Source of the DNA: Streptosporangiaceae bacterium
GTDB taxonomy: Bacteria; Actinomycetota; Actinomycetes; Streptosporangiales; Streptosporangiaceae
Assembly: GCA_030045175.1 (NCBI GenBank)
Contig: JASIBM010000364.1
Location: 1-26,339 of the forward strand
Direction of reading: 5' to 3'
Length of the DNA stretch: 26,339 bases
The position numbers and the translations under genes were made by a program. Positions 6,863 through 14,569 of the stretch are shown here, piece by piece. Numbering within the stretch: the first letter of the stretch is position 1; every line of letters begins with the position of its first letter. The notes beneath the pieces are model-generated. The model did no database searches. It was not told the origin of the DNA and saw only the letters and a list, made by a program, of their open reading frames with translations.

Positions 6863-9800
6863 ATGTCGGCCGTGTCTGCCGAGATCTCGCGTCCGTCTGC
6901 GGATGAGAGCACACCAATCAGCCACAACCCAGGCGCCGTCGGGCACTCAGCCATCGATCCTGACGCCCATGGCGGGCCGAGGGTCGCCCCAGGCACCATG
7001 CGGACGCCAGGTACCGACTTCGGGCCGAACGAGTGGCTGGTCGATGAGCTTTATCAGCGATACCTGACCGATCCCGGCTCGGTGGACAGGGCCTGGTGGA
7101 ACTTCTTCGCCGACTACCGGCCAGTGCCAGGGGGCACGGCGGTGCCGGCGATGCCCCGGGCTCAAGCGGCGCAGGCGCCACCGGCGCCACAAGCTCCGCA
7201 GGTTCAGGCGGTGCCGCCCGCACAGCCACCATCAGCCACGCCGCCCGCTGCCACCAGTGCACCAGGGCGGGTAACCGCCGCTCCGGGCGACGGCCAGCTG
7301 ACCAGGGCCGAACAGCCGCAGCCGCCCGGCGAGGCAATCGGAGCGGGCGCCGGCCCGGCCGGGCCGGCCACGACTGGCCCCGCCGCCCCGGCCACCACCA
7401 CGACCGGCGCCGCCCAGGCGAACGCCGAGCTCCTGCGCCTGCGCGGCGCCGCCGCTCGCACGGCCACGAACATGGCTGCCAGCCTCGCCGTGCCGACGGC
7501 GACGTCGGTCCGCGCCGTGCCGGCCAAGCTGCTCGTGGACAACAGGATCGTCATCAACAATCACCTGGCCCGCGGCCGCGGCGGCAAGGTGTCGTTCACG
7601 CACCTGATCGGTTACGCGCTGGTCAAGGCCCTCGCGACCGCGCACGAGATGAACGACTCGTATGCCGAGGTCGACGGCAAGCCAACGCTGGTTCGCCCCG
7701 AGCACGTGAACCTCGGCCTGGCCATCGACGTCCAGAAGGACGACGGCTCCCGGCAGCTCCTGGTGCCCAGCATCAAGTCCGCGGAGCTGATGGACTTCAA
7801 GCAGTTCTGGCTGGCTTACGAGGAGATCGTGCGCAGGGCCCGCGGCGGCAAGCTCACCGTGGATGATTTCGCTGGCACGTCGATCAGCCTGACGAACCCT
7901 GGAACGATCGGCACGGTCCACTCGGTCCCCCGGCTGATGCCCGGGCAAGGATGCATCGTCGGCGTCGGGGCCATGGAGTACCCGGCCGCCTATCAGGGCG
8001 CCTCGGCCGAGACCCTGGCCAGGCTGGCGGTCAGCCAGACCGTGACTCTCACGTCCACCTACGACCACCGGATCATCCAGGGCGCGCAGTCCGGGGACTT
8101 CCTGCGGATCATGAGCGGCCTGCTGCTCGGCGAGAACGACTTCTATGAGCAGGTCTTCGCCGCGCTGCGGATCCCCTACGAGCCGGTCCGCTGGGTTCGC
8201 GACATCCCGGCCGGCCACGAGAACGACATCAGCAAGGCCGCGCGGGTACACGAGCTGATCCACGCCTACCGGGTGCGCGGGCACCTGCTCGCCGACACCG
8301 ACCCGCTGCAGTACCGCCAGCGCAAGCACCCCGACCTCGACATCAATCAGCACGGCCTGACCCTGTGGGACCTTGAGCGCGAGTTCGCGACCGGCGGGTT
8401 CGGCGGCAAGCCGCGCATGCTGCTGCGCGAGATACTCGGCGTCCTGCGCGACGCCTACTGCCGCACCGTAGGCCTCGAGTACATGCACATCCAGAACCCG
8501 GCCGAGCGCGCCTGGCTGCAAGACCGGGTGGAGCTCTCGCACCGCGACACCGGGACCGACCACGACGAGCAGTTGCGCATCCTGTCCAGGCTGAACGTCG
8601 CCGAGGCGTTCGAGATGTTCCTGCAGACCAAGTTCGTAGGTCAGCGCAGGTTCTCCCTTGAGGGCGCCGAGTCGCTGATCCCGCTGCTCGACGCCGTGAT
8701 CACCGAGGCGGCCAAGACTGGCATGCACGAGGCCGTGCTCGGGATGGCGCACCGGGGCAGGCTGAACGCGCTCGCCAACATCGTCGGCAAGTCCTACGCG
8801 CAGATATTCGGCGAGTTCGAGGGCTACGTGGACCCGAGCAGCTCGCACGGCTCGGGCGACGTCAAGTACCACCTCGGCGCCGAGGGCATGTACAAGGCGC
8901 CGGACGGCGCGACCATCGCCGTGAGCCTCGTCGCCAACCCCAGCCACCTCGAGGCCGTCGACCCGGTGCTCGAGGGCGTCGTCAGGGCGAAGCAGGACGT
9001 GCTCAACATCGGCGCGCCCCGCTACACCGTACTGCCGGTCCTGATCCACGGTGATGCCGCGTTCGCTGGCCAGGGCGTGGTCGCCGAGACGCTCGAGCTT
9101 TCCCAGCTACGCGGCTACCGTACCGGCGGCACCGTGCACGTCGTCGTGAACAACCAGGTCGGCTTCACTACCGATCCTGAGCACTCGAGGTCGAGCGTCT
9201 ACTCAACGGACGTCGCCCGCACGATCCAGGCCCCGATCTTCCATGTGAACGGTGACGACCCCGAAGCGGTCGTCCGGGTGGGCAAGCTCGCCTTCGCCTA
9301 CCGAGAGGCGTTCGCCAAGGACGTCGTGATCGACATGGTCTGCTACCGCCGCAGGGGCCACAACGAGGCCGACAACCCCTCATTCACTCAGCCCTTGATG
9401 TATGACCTGATCGATGCCAAGCGGTCCGTGCGCAAGCTCTACACCGAGACGCTGATCGGACGCGGCGACATCTCACTCGCCGAGGCCGAGCAGATGCTGC
9501 GCGACTACCAGGCGCAACTAGAGCGCGCGTTCAGCGAGACCCGCGAGGCGATCAAGCGACCGCCGGAGCCAGGGTCGGTGCGACCCGCCCCGGTGCCCAA
9601 GCCGGTGCCGGTCGACCACGGATCAGTCTCGACGACCATCACGGCCGAAGCGGTCAAGCAGATCGTCAATACCCAAGTCAGCCTGCCCGACGGCTTCACC
9701 CCGCACCCGCGGCTCGCGCCGCAGCTGGCCAGGCGCGCCGTCATGGTAGAGCAGGACGAGATCGACTGGGCCACCGGGGAGTTGCTCGCCTTCGGCGGGA

Positions 9801-10804
9801 CCTTGCTCGATGGTCACACGGTACGGCTGGTCGGCCAGGACAGCCGGCGCGGCACGTTCGGCCAGCGGCACGCGGTCGTCGTGGACCGGCACACGGGCGA
9901 CGAGTACGTCCCGCTGCGCCACCTGCCGAGCCCGAATGCCAAGTTCCACGTCTACGATTCGCTGCTGTCCGAGTTCGCGGCGGTCGGGTTCGAGTACGGG
10001 TACTCGGTGGCCAGGCCGGACGCGCTGGTGTGCTGGGAGGCGCAGTTCGGCGACTTCGTCAACGGCGCCCAGACGATACTCGACGAGTTCATCTCATCGG
10101 GCGAGCAGAAGTGGGGCCAACGCTCGGGCGTCGTGCTCTTGCTGCCGCACGGCTACGAGGGCCAGGGGCCGGACCACTCATCGGCCAGGGTCGAGCGGTT
10201 CCTGTCACTGTGCGCACAGGACAACATGACCGTGGCGATGCCGAGCACCCCGGCGAACTATTTCCACCTGCTGCGCTGGCACGTGCTGGCCGACCGGGTC
10301 AAGCCGCTCATCGTGTTCACGCCCAAGTCAATGCTGCGCCTGAAGGCGGCGGTCTCCGCCGTCAGCGACTTCACGTCGGGCTCATTCCGGCCGGTTCTCA
10401 CCGACACCCTGGCCAGCGGCGCGGCTAGCTCGGACCCCGCGCACGTACGCCGCGTGCTGCTGTGCTCAGGCAAGCTCTACTACGACCTCGCGGAACGTCG
10501 CCAGGCCGAGCGGCGCGATGACGTAGCGATCATCAGGGTCGAGCGGCTCTACCCGTTGCCCGCACCCGAGATCGCCGCCGCGATCGCCGCATACCCGAAC
10601 GCCACCGAGCTAACCTGGGCGCAAGAAGAGCCAGTCAACATGGGCGCCTGGCCGTACCTGGCGGCTCACCTGCCCCAGCGGCTTGGCCGCGGCCTCGGCG
10701 TGACGGCGCTGCCGGAGAGCTCGGCTCCGGCGTCAGGCTCGGCGAAGGCGCACGCGGCCGAGCACGCGGAGCTGATCGCCGATGCGCTGGGCTCGGCCCC
10801 ATGA
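6863..10804 (+). CDS. kgd: Multifunctional 2-oxoglutarate dehydrogenase E1/succinyltransferase (Kgd)
   Basis: This is the 1313-residue actinobacterial fusion of an E2-like acyltransferase core and a thiamine-diphosphate E1 that takes 2-oxoglutarate into the TCA cycle. Order: N-terminal E1 segment NEWLVDELYQRYLTD (about 52-90); a long Ala/Pro linker (90-210); acyltransferase domain (about 212-430) with active His402 in STYDHRIIQGAQSGD; E1 domain from about 458 with GMAHRGRLN (near 627) and the NGDDPEAV cofactor region at 797; transketolase pyrimidine domain from about 966; C-terminal domain to 1313. No lipoyl domain is present, as usual for this class, so the lipoyl group must come from another protein. 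It is about 80 residues longer than the M. tuberculosis enzyme, mostly linker. ATG 6863 follows GGAAGAGG. In related bacteria FHA proteins (GarA/OdhI) inhibit it; none is encoded here. Confidence 0.96.
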   Translation: MSAVSAEISRPSADESTPISHNPGAVGHSAIDPDAHGGPRVAPGTMRTPGTDFGPNEWLVDELYQRYLTDPGSVDRAWWNFFADYRPVPGGTAVPAMPRAQAAQAPPAPQAPQVQAVPPAQPPSATPPAATSAPGRVTAAPGDGQLTRAEQPQPPGEAIGAGAGPAGPATTGPAAPATTTTGAAQANAELLRLRGAAARTATNMAASLAVPTATSVRAVPAKLLVDNRIVINNHLARGRGGKVSFTHLIGYALVKALATAHEMNDSYAEVDGKPTLVRPEHVNLGLAIDVQKDDGSRQLLVPSIKSAELMDFKQFWLAYEEIVRRARGGKLTVDDFAGTSISLTNPGTIGTVHSVPRLMPGQGCIVGVGAMEYPAAYQGASAETLARLAVSQTVTLTSTYDHRIIQGAQSGDFLRIMSGLLLGENDFYEQVFAALRIPYEPVRWVRDIPAGHENDISKAARVHELIHAYRVRGHLLADTDPLQYRQRKHPDLDINQHGLTLWDLEREFATGGFGGKPRMLLREILGVLRDAYCRTVGLEYMHIQNPAERAWLQDRVELSHRDTGTDHDEQLRILSRLNVAEAFEMFLQTKFVGQRRFSLEGAESLIPLLDAVITEAAKTGMHEAVLGMAHRGRLNALANIVGKSYAQIFGEFEGYVDPSSSHGSGDVKYHLGAEGMYKAPDGATIAVSLVANPSHLEAVDPVLEGVVRAKQDVLNIGAPRYTVLPVLIHGDAAFAGQGVVAETLELSQLRGYRTGGTVHVVVNNQVGFTTDPEHSRSSVYSTDVARTIQAPIFHVNGDDPEAVVRVGKLAFAYREAFAKDVVIDMVCYRRRGHNEADNPSFTQPLMYDLIDAKRSVRKLYTETLIGRGDISLAEAEQMLRDYQAQLERAFSETREAIKRPPEPGSVRPAPVPKPVPVDHGSVSTTITAEAVKQIVNTQVSLPDGFTPHPRLAPQLARRAVMVEQDEIDWATGELLAFGGTLLDGHTVRLVGQDSRRGTFGQRHAVVVDRHTGDEYVPLRHLPSPNAKFHVYDSLLSEFAAVGFEYGYSVARPDALVCWEAQFGDFVNGAQTILDEFISSGEQKWGQRSGVVLLLPHGYEGQGPDHSSARVERFLSLCAQDNMTVAMPSTPANYFHLLRWHVLADRVKPLIVFTPKSMLRLKAAVSAVSDFTSGSFRPVLTDTLASGAASSDPAHVRRVLLCSGKLYYDLAERRQAERRDDVAIIRVERLYPLPAPEIAAAIAAYPNATELTWAQEEPVNMGAWPYLAAHLPQRLGRGLGVTALPESSAPASGSAKAHAAEHAELIADALGSAP

Positions 10805-10851
10805 CAACCAGCCCGGCTACGGCCCAGGCAACCAGCCCGGCTACGGCCAGG
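10805..10851 (+). repeat. Two 23-24-base tandem repeats directly after kgd
   Basis: CAACCAGCCCGGCTACGGCC occurs twice (10805 and 10829), each followed by (C)AGG, and a third partial copy CAACCAGCC begins at 10852. In one frame the DNA spells NQPGYG repeats, like the low-complexity N-termini of many actinobacterial membrane proteins. In another, an ATG overlapping the kgd stop (ATGA, 10801) opens a 20-codon frame ending at 10863. I do not call a gene. Confidence 0.7.
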
Positions 10852-10907
10852 CAACCAGCCTGACACGACCCAGCCTTACGGGTTAGCCCGCCCAGAGAGG
10901 TGGCGAG

Positions 10908-11096
10908 GTGTACTTCACCGACCGGGGCATCGCCGAGCTTGCCGAGCGGCGCGGCGATGAAGACGTCACGCTCGCCTGGCTGGCCGAGAAGCTGTCCGAG
11001 TTCGTGGACATCCACCCCGAGCACGACGCCACGATCGATCAGCTGGCAACCTGGCTGGCCCGAGCCGATGACGATCTAGACTTACGCAACCGCTGA
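10908..11096 (+). CDS. Small conserved actinobacterial protein (DUF6104-like)
   Basis: A 62-residue acidic, soluble protein beginning MYFTDRGIAELAERRGDEDV, followed by TLAWLAEKLSEFVD and ending ATWLARADDDLD. This matches small uncharacterised proteins of Streptomyces and relatives (DUF6104) as I remember them, which are near-identical in size. The start is GTG 10908, preceded by AGAGAGGTGGCGAG. The function is unknown; its position between kgd and a PadR regulator is the only clue. It ends 36 bases before the palindrome that precedes padR. Confidence 0.75.
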   Translation: MYFTDRGIAELAERRGDEDVTLAWLAEKLSEFVDIHPEHDATIDQLATWLARADDDLDLRNR

Positions 11097-11132
11097 TCCC
11101 GCTTTGCCGGCGGCCATCCCTGCCTTTGCCAG

Positions 11133-11148
11133 ACGCGATATATCGCGT
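11133..11148. promoter_or_regulatory. 16-bp perfect palindrome, probable PadR operator
   Basis: ACGCGATATATCGCGT is its own reverse complement and overlaps a likely -10 element (TATAGC, 11148-11153). PadR-family regulators of actinobacteria bind short AT-centred palindromes of this look, so autorepression of the adjacent padR gene is likely. If transcription starts near 11160, the GTG at 11184 must be the start codon. Confidence 0.65.
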
Positions 11149-11183
11149 ATAGCATGGAGCAAGAGGGAGAGAGGGGTGCCAAG

Positions 11184-12341
11184 GTGAGCCCGGTCTTCAG
11201 GCATGGCCTGCTGCGCTTGTACTTGCTGAAGTTGCTTGATGAGGAGCCTAGGCACGGCTATGACGTGATCAGGTTGCTGCAGGACAGGTTCCTCGGGGTC
11301 TACTCGCCCTCACCAGGGACGATCTACCCCAGGCTGGCCAGGCTGGAAGAGGATGGCCTGGTAACCCACGACGTCATTGACGGCAAGAAGGTGTACCGGA
11401 TCACCGACGCGGGCCGCGACGAACTGAACAGCAGGCTTGACGACCTGGCTGACCTCGAGGATCAGCTCTCCGCTTCGGTGCGCGACATCGCCAGGGAGAT
11501 CTCCAGGGATGTCAGGGAGACCGTGCGCAGCCTGCGCGACGAACTTACCTGGGCGGTGCGCGAGGCGGGGCGGCCAGGGCGCGAGGCCACTGACCGGGAC
11601 GCGGCCGAGGACGAGCAGGGCGACCAAGTTCACGGCGACGACGCCGGCCAGCAAGCGCACCGGCGCCCGCAGGCCGACTGGCGGGAATGGGCCAGGTGGC
11701 GTGAGTGGGCCAGCTGGGCCGAGCGGCCGGACTGGCGCGAATGGGCGAACTGGGCCAAGCACCAGGACTGGTCCGACTGGCCAGGCATGCGCGACTGGCG
11801 CGATCACGCCAGGACCTCCAAGCAGGACTGGAAGGAGCAGGCTCAGGCGCGGAAGGACCAGGCCAGGGCGAGCGGGCAGGAGTGGCGCGAATGGGCAAAG
11901 GCCGACCGGCGCGCGCAGGCCACGGGCGAGCCGCGCGACGCGCGCGACGCAGACCGCTCCCGGTCAGGTCCCGACCACGACCTCGCCGCTGACCTTGAGC
12001 ATCTAGCGGCCGCCTTCGCCACGTCGATACGTGGCCTGGCGCGACACGCTGAGGCAGTCAGCGACGAAGCTGTGATCAGCCTGGGCAAGATCCTCGGGGA
12101 CGCGCTGAGCAGGATCACCACTGAGGTGTTCGGCGCGCGCGATCCGAGCCGCGATCGTGGTGACGAGCGAGCCGAGCGTGAGCAGCCCAGGGCCGACGAG
12201 CAGCCCGAGCCAGACCAGCCCGAGCCAGACCAGCCCGAGCGCGAGCAGCCCGGCCAGGCTCAGCACGAGCAGCCGGACCAGCCCCAGCCCCGCGACCGCG
12301 AGCAGCACGGCGAGTCCCGCGAGCCCGGTCAGTCCGGCTAG
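11184..12341 (+). CDS. PadR-family transcriptional regulator with Trp-rich C-terminal region
   Basis: The 385-residue protein starts with a PadR winged helix (about residues 1-85): LRLYLLKLLDEEPRHGYDV, then SPSPGTIYPRLARLEEDGLV and KKVYRITDAG. A helical segment follows (SVRDIAREISRDVRETVRSL). Residues about 165-240 contain 14 tryptophans in 76 residues in WREWAxW-type spacing. Residues about 245-310 are again more ordered, and the last 60 residues are a Glu/Gln/Pro repeat tail. Streptomyces PadR proteins of this type also have a charged, Trp-containing coiled-coil tail, but this one is expanded. GTG 11184 has GAGAGGGG seven bases upstream; ATG 11154 is in frame but overlaps the promoter. A palindromic operator candidate lies at 11133-11148. 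Ligand and targets are unknown. Confidence 0.85.
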   Translation: MSPVFRHGLLRLYLLKLLDEEPRHGYDVIRLLQDRFLGVYSPSPGTIYPRLARLEEDGLVTHDVIDGKKVYRITDAGRDELNSRLDDLADLEDQLSASVRDIAREISRDVRETVRSLRDELTWAVREAGRPGREATDRDAAEDEQGDQVHGDDAGQQAHRRPQADWREWARWREWASWAERPDWREWANWAKHQDWSDWPGMRDWRDHARTSKQDWKEQAQARKDQARASGQEWREWAKADRRAQATGEPRDARDADRSRSGPDHDLAADLEHLAAAFATSIRGLARHAEAVSDEAVISLGKILGDALSRITTEVFGARDPSRDRGDERAEREQPRADEQPEPDQPEPDQPEREQPGQAQHEQPDQPQPRDREQHGESREPGQSG

Positions 12342-12357
12342 CGCACTTTGACAGCAG

Positions 12358-12407
12358 CAACGTGGTGCCCTTACTGCTGCTGCAACGACAGCAAGGACCC
12401 CACGTTG
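12358..12407. terminator. Possible bidirectional terminator between padR and the MDR gene
   Basis: CAACGTGG (12358-12365) and CCACGTTG (12400-12407) pair across 34 bases; a second pairing, CAGCAG with CTGCTG, is possible inside and competes. It lies between convergent genes. No T-run. Confidence 0.4.
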
Positions 12408-12430
12408 TGCCAGGCGGACCGGCGCGACCA

Positions 12431-13393
12431 CTAAATCGTGAAAACTACTTTTCCGAACAAGTCACCATTAATCATGGCGGCGAAGCCGTCGCGTGCCTCT
12501 GTCAGCGGCAGCGTCCGGTCGATCAGCGGTCGCACGCCCGTCTGCTCACAGAACCTAACCAGCCTCGCTAGCTGATCGCGGGTGCCCATCGTCGATCCCA
12601 CCACGGCGAGCTGAAGGAAGAAGATCCTGGTCAGCTCCGCCGGCGGCATGGAGCCGCTGGTCGCACCCGCGATCACGATCCGGCCGCCAGGTCGCAGCGC
12701 CTTGACCGAATGCGACCAGGTCGCCTGGCCAACGGTCTCCATCACGCCGTCGACCCGCTCCGGCAGCCTGGCTCCCGCCGGGAATACCTGGTCGGCACCA
12801 AGCTCTAGGGCGCGCTCTCGCTTGAGCTCGCTGCGGCTGGTCGCCCAGATCCGGTAACCCGCCGCCCTGCCAAGCAAGATCAGGGCCGTGGCGACGCCCC
12901 CGCCCGCGCCCTGGACGAGGATCGTGCTACCTGGCTCGAGGCCAGACCTGTCGAACAGCATCCGGTAGGCGGTCAGGTACGCGGTAGGCAGGCAAGCGGC
13001 GTCGACGAAGGAAAGCGCCGGTGGCTTGGGGACAAGATTGCGCTTCGGTACCGCGACGCGTTCGGCGAACGTGCCGTCATAGCGCTCGGACAGCAAGGAC
13101 CTGCGGGGGTCGAGGGTCTCATCAGGGAACGCACGGTCACTGATGACCCCATGCACCACGACCTCGTTGCCGTCGGCGTCGACTCCTGCCGCGTCGCAGC
13201 CGAGGATCATCGGCAGCGAGTCAGCCGAGATTCCCACCCCGCGCAGTGTCCAGATGTCGTGGTGATTGAGCGAGGCGGCATGCACCGTGACAGTCGTCCA
13301 GCCGTCCGGCGGGACCGGCTCGGCGTGCTCGCCGAGCTCAAGCGCTGAGGTCGGATCGTCGGAGCTGAACCTGGCTGCGGTCACCGCGAACAT
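12431..13393 (-). CDS. MDR-family NAD(P)H:quinone oxidoreductase-like protein
   Basis: A 320-residue zinc-independent medium-chain dehydrogenase/reductase. The GroES-like N-terminal half has SLNHHDIWTLRG and MILGCDAAG. The Rossmann half has the nucleotide-binding VQGAGGGVATALILLG, and later VMETVGQATWSHSVKALRPGG. The structural-zinc cysteine cluster is absent, as in quinone oxidoreductases. Such enzymes reduce quinones or enones with NADPH in the cytoplasm; the substrate here is unknown. ATG 13393 begins the typical first strand (MFAVTAARF). A copy of the dispersed repeat lies 13 bases upstream and supplies a purine-rich leader on this strand. It is convergent with padR. Confidence 0.88.
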   Translation of the reverse strand: MFAVTAARFSSDDPTSALELGEHAEPVPPDGWTTVTVHAASLNHHDIWTLRGVGISADSLPMILGCDAAGVDADGNEVVVHGVISDRAFPDETLDPRRSLLSERYDGTFAERVAVPKRNLVPKPPALSFVDAACLPTAYLTAYRMLFDRSGLEPGSTILVQGAGGGVATALILLGRAAGYRIWATSRSELKRERALELGADQVFPAGARLPERVDGVMETVGQATWSHSVKALRPGGRIVIAGATSGSMPPAELTRIFFLQLAVVGSTMGTRDQLARLVRFCEQTGVRPLIDRTLPLTEARDGFAAMINGDLFGKVVFTI

Positions 13394-13405
13394 GAACCGA
13401 CCCTA

Positions 13406-13441
13406 CTTCCCGCTCGCCTCCGGGCGCCCTTAAGGGCGCCG
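13406..13441 (+). repeat. Dispersed GC-rich palindromic repeat, copy at 13406
   Basis: CTTCCCGCTCGCCTCCG precedes the perfect 18-bp palindrome GGCGCCCTTAAGGGCGCC (13423-13440). This is the most symmetrical member of the family. It is 13 bases upstream of the minus-strand MDR start codon and is followed by CGCCTTCCCTCG, which also follows the copy at 2770. Confidence 0.8.
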
Positions 13442-13470
13442 CCTTCCCTCGTCGCCAAAACCACGCTCCT

Positions 13471-13526
13471 CAGCTTACGTTTCAACCCGAGCACTGCCAG
13501 GCAGGGCGAGGTTGAAACGTAAGCTG
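13471..13526. repeat. 17-bp perfect inverted repeat
   Basis: The left arm CAGCTTACGTTTCAACC (13471-13487) and right arm GGTTGAAACGTAAGCTG (13510-13526) are perfect reverse complements across 22 bases, which themselves contain CTGCC-A-GGCAG. The arms are much less GC-rich than their surroundings. There is no T-run, and both neighbours are transcribed away from it, so an ordinary terminator is unlikely. Confidence 0.92.
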
Positions 13527-13606
13527 CAGTCCAGGCGGCGCCGGCGCCCTGCGGCTCGCTCGCGCGCTCTCGCCTCCGGCTTCGCCTTCGGCTCGCTCGC
13601 GCAGGT

Positions 13607-13640
13607 CTTCCCGCTCGCCTCCGGGCGCCTTTTAGGGCGC
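13607..13640 (+). repeat. Dispersed GC-rich palindromic repeat, copy at 13607
   Basis: CTTCCCGCTCGCCTCCGGGC followed by GCCTTTTAGGGCGC. Including the preceding AGGT, it aligns with the reverse copy inside the sodX 3' end over more than 30 bases with few differences. Confidence 0.75.
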
Positions 13641-13774
13641 GTCCGGGCTCTCTGCGCCGGCCGCCCATCCCCCGCCACTGTTCGTCACAGGCGACCCTTC
13701 AGTCGCAGGAGCGGCCGGAGCGGGGCCATCCCCGCACTTCGGCACGATCATGTCAAGCCTTGGCAAGAAGGCAC

Positions 13775-13802
13775 TTGCCCGATGACCTCGTTGTGCCATA
13801 CT
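13775..13802 (+). promoter_or_regulatory. Candidate promoter for the CGNR gene
   Basis: TTGCCC (13775-13780), a 16-base spacer and CATACT (13797-13802) resemble -35 and -10 boxes. The predicted start would give a leader of about 30 bases before GTG 13842. GGCAAG-AAGGCA-CTTGCC (13762-13779), an inverted repeat over the -35 box, could be an operator. Confidence 0.4.
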
Positions 13803-13841
13803 CGGCCCAAATGCAGACTCTGACCGCCCGTTAGGAACGGC

Positions 13842-14420
13842 GTGAATCTAGCGTCCTTTGCCGAGCTGGCCGTGCGCTTGGTCAATTCCGCCCCGGGGGG
13901 CGACGAAGATCCATTGCGCAGCTGCCCGGCGTTCAGCGAGTTCGTCGCGGACCGCACCTTCCTCGCCGGGCCCGTCACCCAAGATGACCTGGACAGGCTC
14001 AAGCTGCTGCGCCGTGAGCTCGCCACCATCTTCGTCGCGGCAGCGGAGGCAGACCAGGCGAAGGTCGCTGCCAAGCTCAACGCGCTGCTCGTCACGCACC
14101 CCTTGCACCCGGTGATCGTCAGCCATGAGGGCGACGAGCGCTGGCATTTTCATCTGCATGAATCGGGATCGGTGGCCGACAGGTACGCCGCGGGCGCGGT
14201 GAGCGGCCTGGCGATGATCGCCACTCAGGTCGGCGTGCACAAGATCGGCATCTGCGCGATGGCCACCTGCGAGCGCGCGTTCATCGACGGCAGCAGCAAC
14301 AGGTCCAGGCGCTATTGCAGCGAGCACCGCGCCGCGAAGGGCAACGTGATGACCCTGCGGGGCCAGGGCAGGCAGCCCGCCCATCGGCATAGCGAGTCGA
14401 CGGTATCTGAGGCGAGCTAG
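13842..14420 (+). CDS. CGNR zinc-finger / ABATE-domain regulator
   Basis: The 192-residue protein has an N-terminal ABATE-type helical domain (ELAVRLVNS, then DRTFLAGPVTQDDLDRLKLL and SVADRYAAGAVSGLAM) and a C-terminal CGNR-type zinc finger with Cys138, Cys143, Cys159 and His162 in CAMATCERAF and RRYCSEHRAAKGNV. The usual last ligand and the C-G-N-R word are changed (C-S-E-H-R-A-A-K-G-N), so zinc would be held by three Cys and one His. Family members are thought to be DNA-binding regulators; the target is unknown. The start GTG 13842 follows TTAGGAACGGC. A strong hairpin overlaps the stop codon, so the gene is probably monocistronic. Confidence 0.85.
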   Translation: MNLASFAELAVRLVNSAPGGDEDPLRSCPAFSEFVADRTFLAGPVTQDDLDRLKLLRRELATIFVAAAEADQAKVAAKLNALLVTHPLHPVIVSHEGDERWHFHLHESGSVADRYAAGAVSGLAMIATQVGVHKIGICAMATCERAFIDGSSNRSRRYCSEHRAAKGNVMTLRGQGRQPAHRHSESTVSEAS

Positions 14421-14443
14421 CCGCCAAGGGCGGCTTCTAGCTC
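14414..14443 (+). terminator. Hairpin overlapping the CGNR stop codon
   Basis: GAGCTAGCCGCC, loop AAG, GGCGGC, bulge TTC, TAGCTC: a 12-bp stem with one three-base bulge, with the TAG stop codon inside the left arm. It has no T-run, common in actinobacteria. Confidence 0.7.
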
Positions 14444-14569
14444 ACCAGATGTCACTTGCGTTACCGAAACGACACCTTCGGGCTTCTTCTCAGATCCGCT
14501 GATGATCATTACCATGAGCCTCACTCGCGGGCATTAGTGTCTTGTTAGTAACCGAAAGAAGGATCGATC

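Larger units (their letters stand above)
13394..13841. other. 448-base non-coding region with clustered inverted repeats
   Basis: Between the divergent MDR and CGNR genes lie two dispersed repeats (13406, 13607), a 17-bp inverted repeat (13471-13526), a low-complexity CTCGC-rich stretch (about 13540-13605) and the probable CGNR promoter (13775-13802). Open frames here have skewed Arg/Ala/Gly content typical of spurious reading of GC-rich DNA, and I reject them as genes. Confidence 0.6.

Noticed and set aside
7232..9049. 605-codon minus-strand open frame opposite kgd
   Set aside because: It lies wholly antisense to the conserved E2 and E1 domains of Kgd. Its translation is Val/Arg/Asp/Gly-biased with no domain, as expected from the antisense frame of GC-rich coding DNA.
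13471..13526. Inverted repeats as ends of an insertion sequence
   Set aside because: Only 22 bases lie between the arms, with no transposase gene and no flanking target-site duplication visible.
13381..13678. Minus-strand frames of 67-95 codons upstream of the MDR gene
   Set aside because: Their composition (Arg/Ala/Gly) comes from the GC-rich repeats, and they cross the inverted repeat. No start signal or family resemblance.
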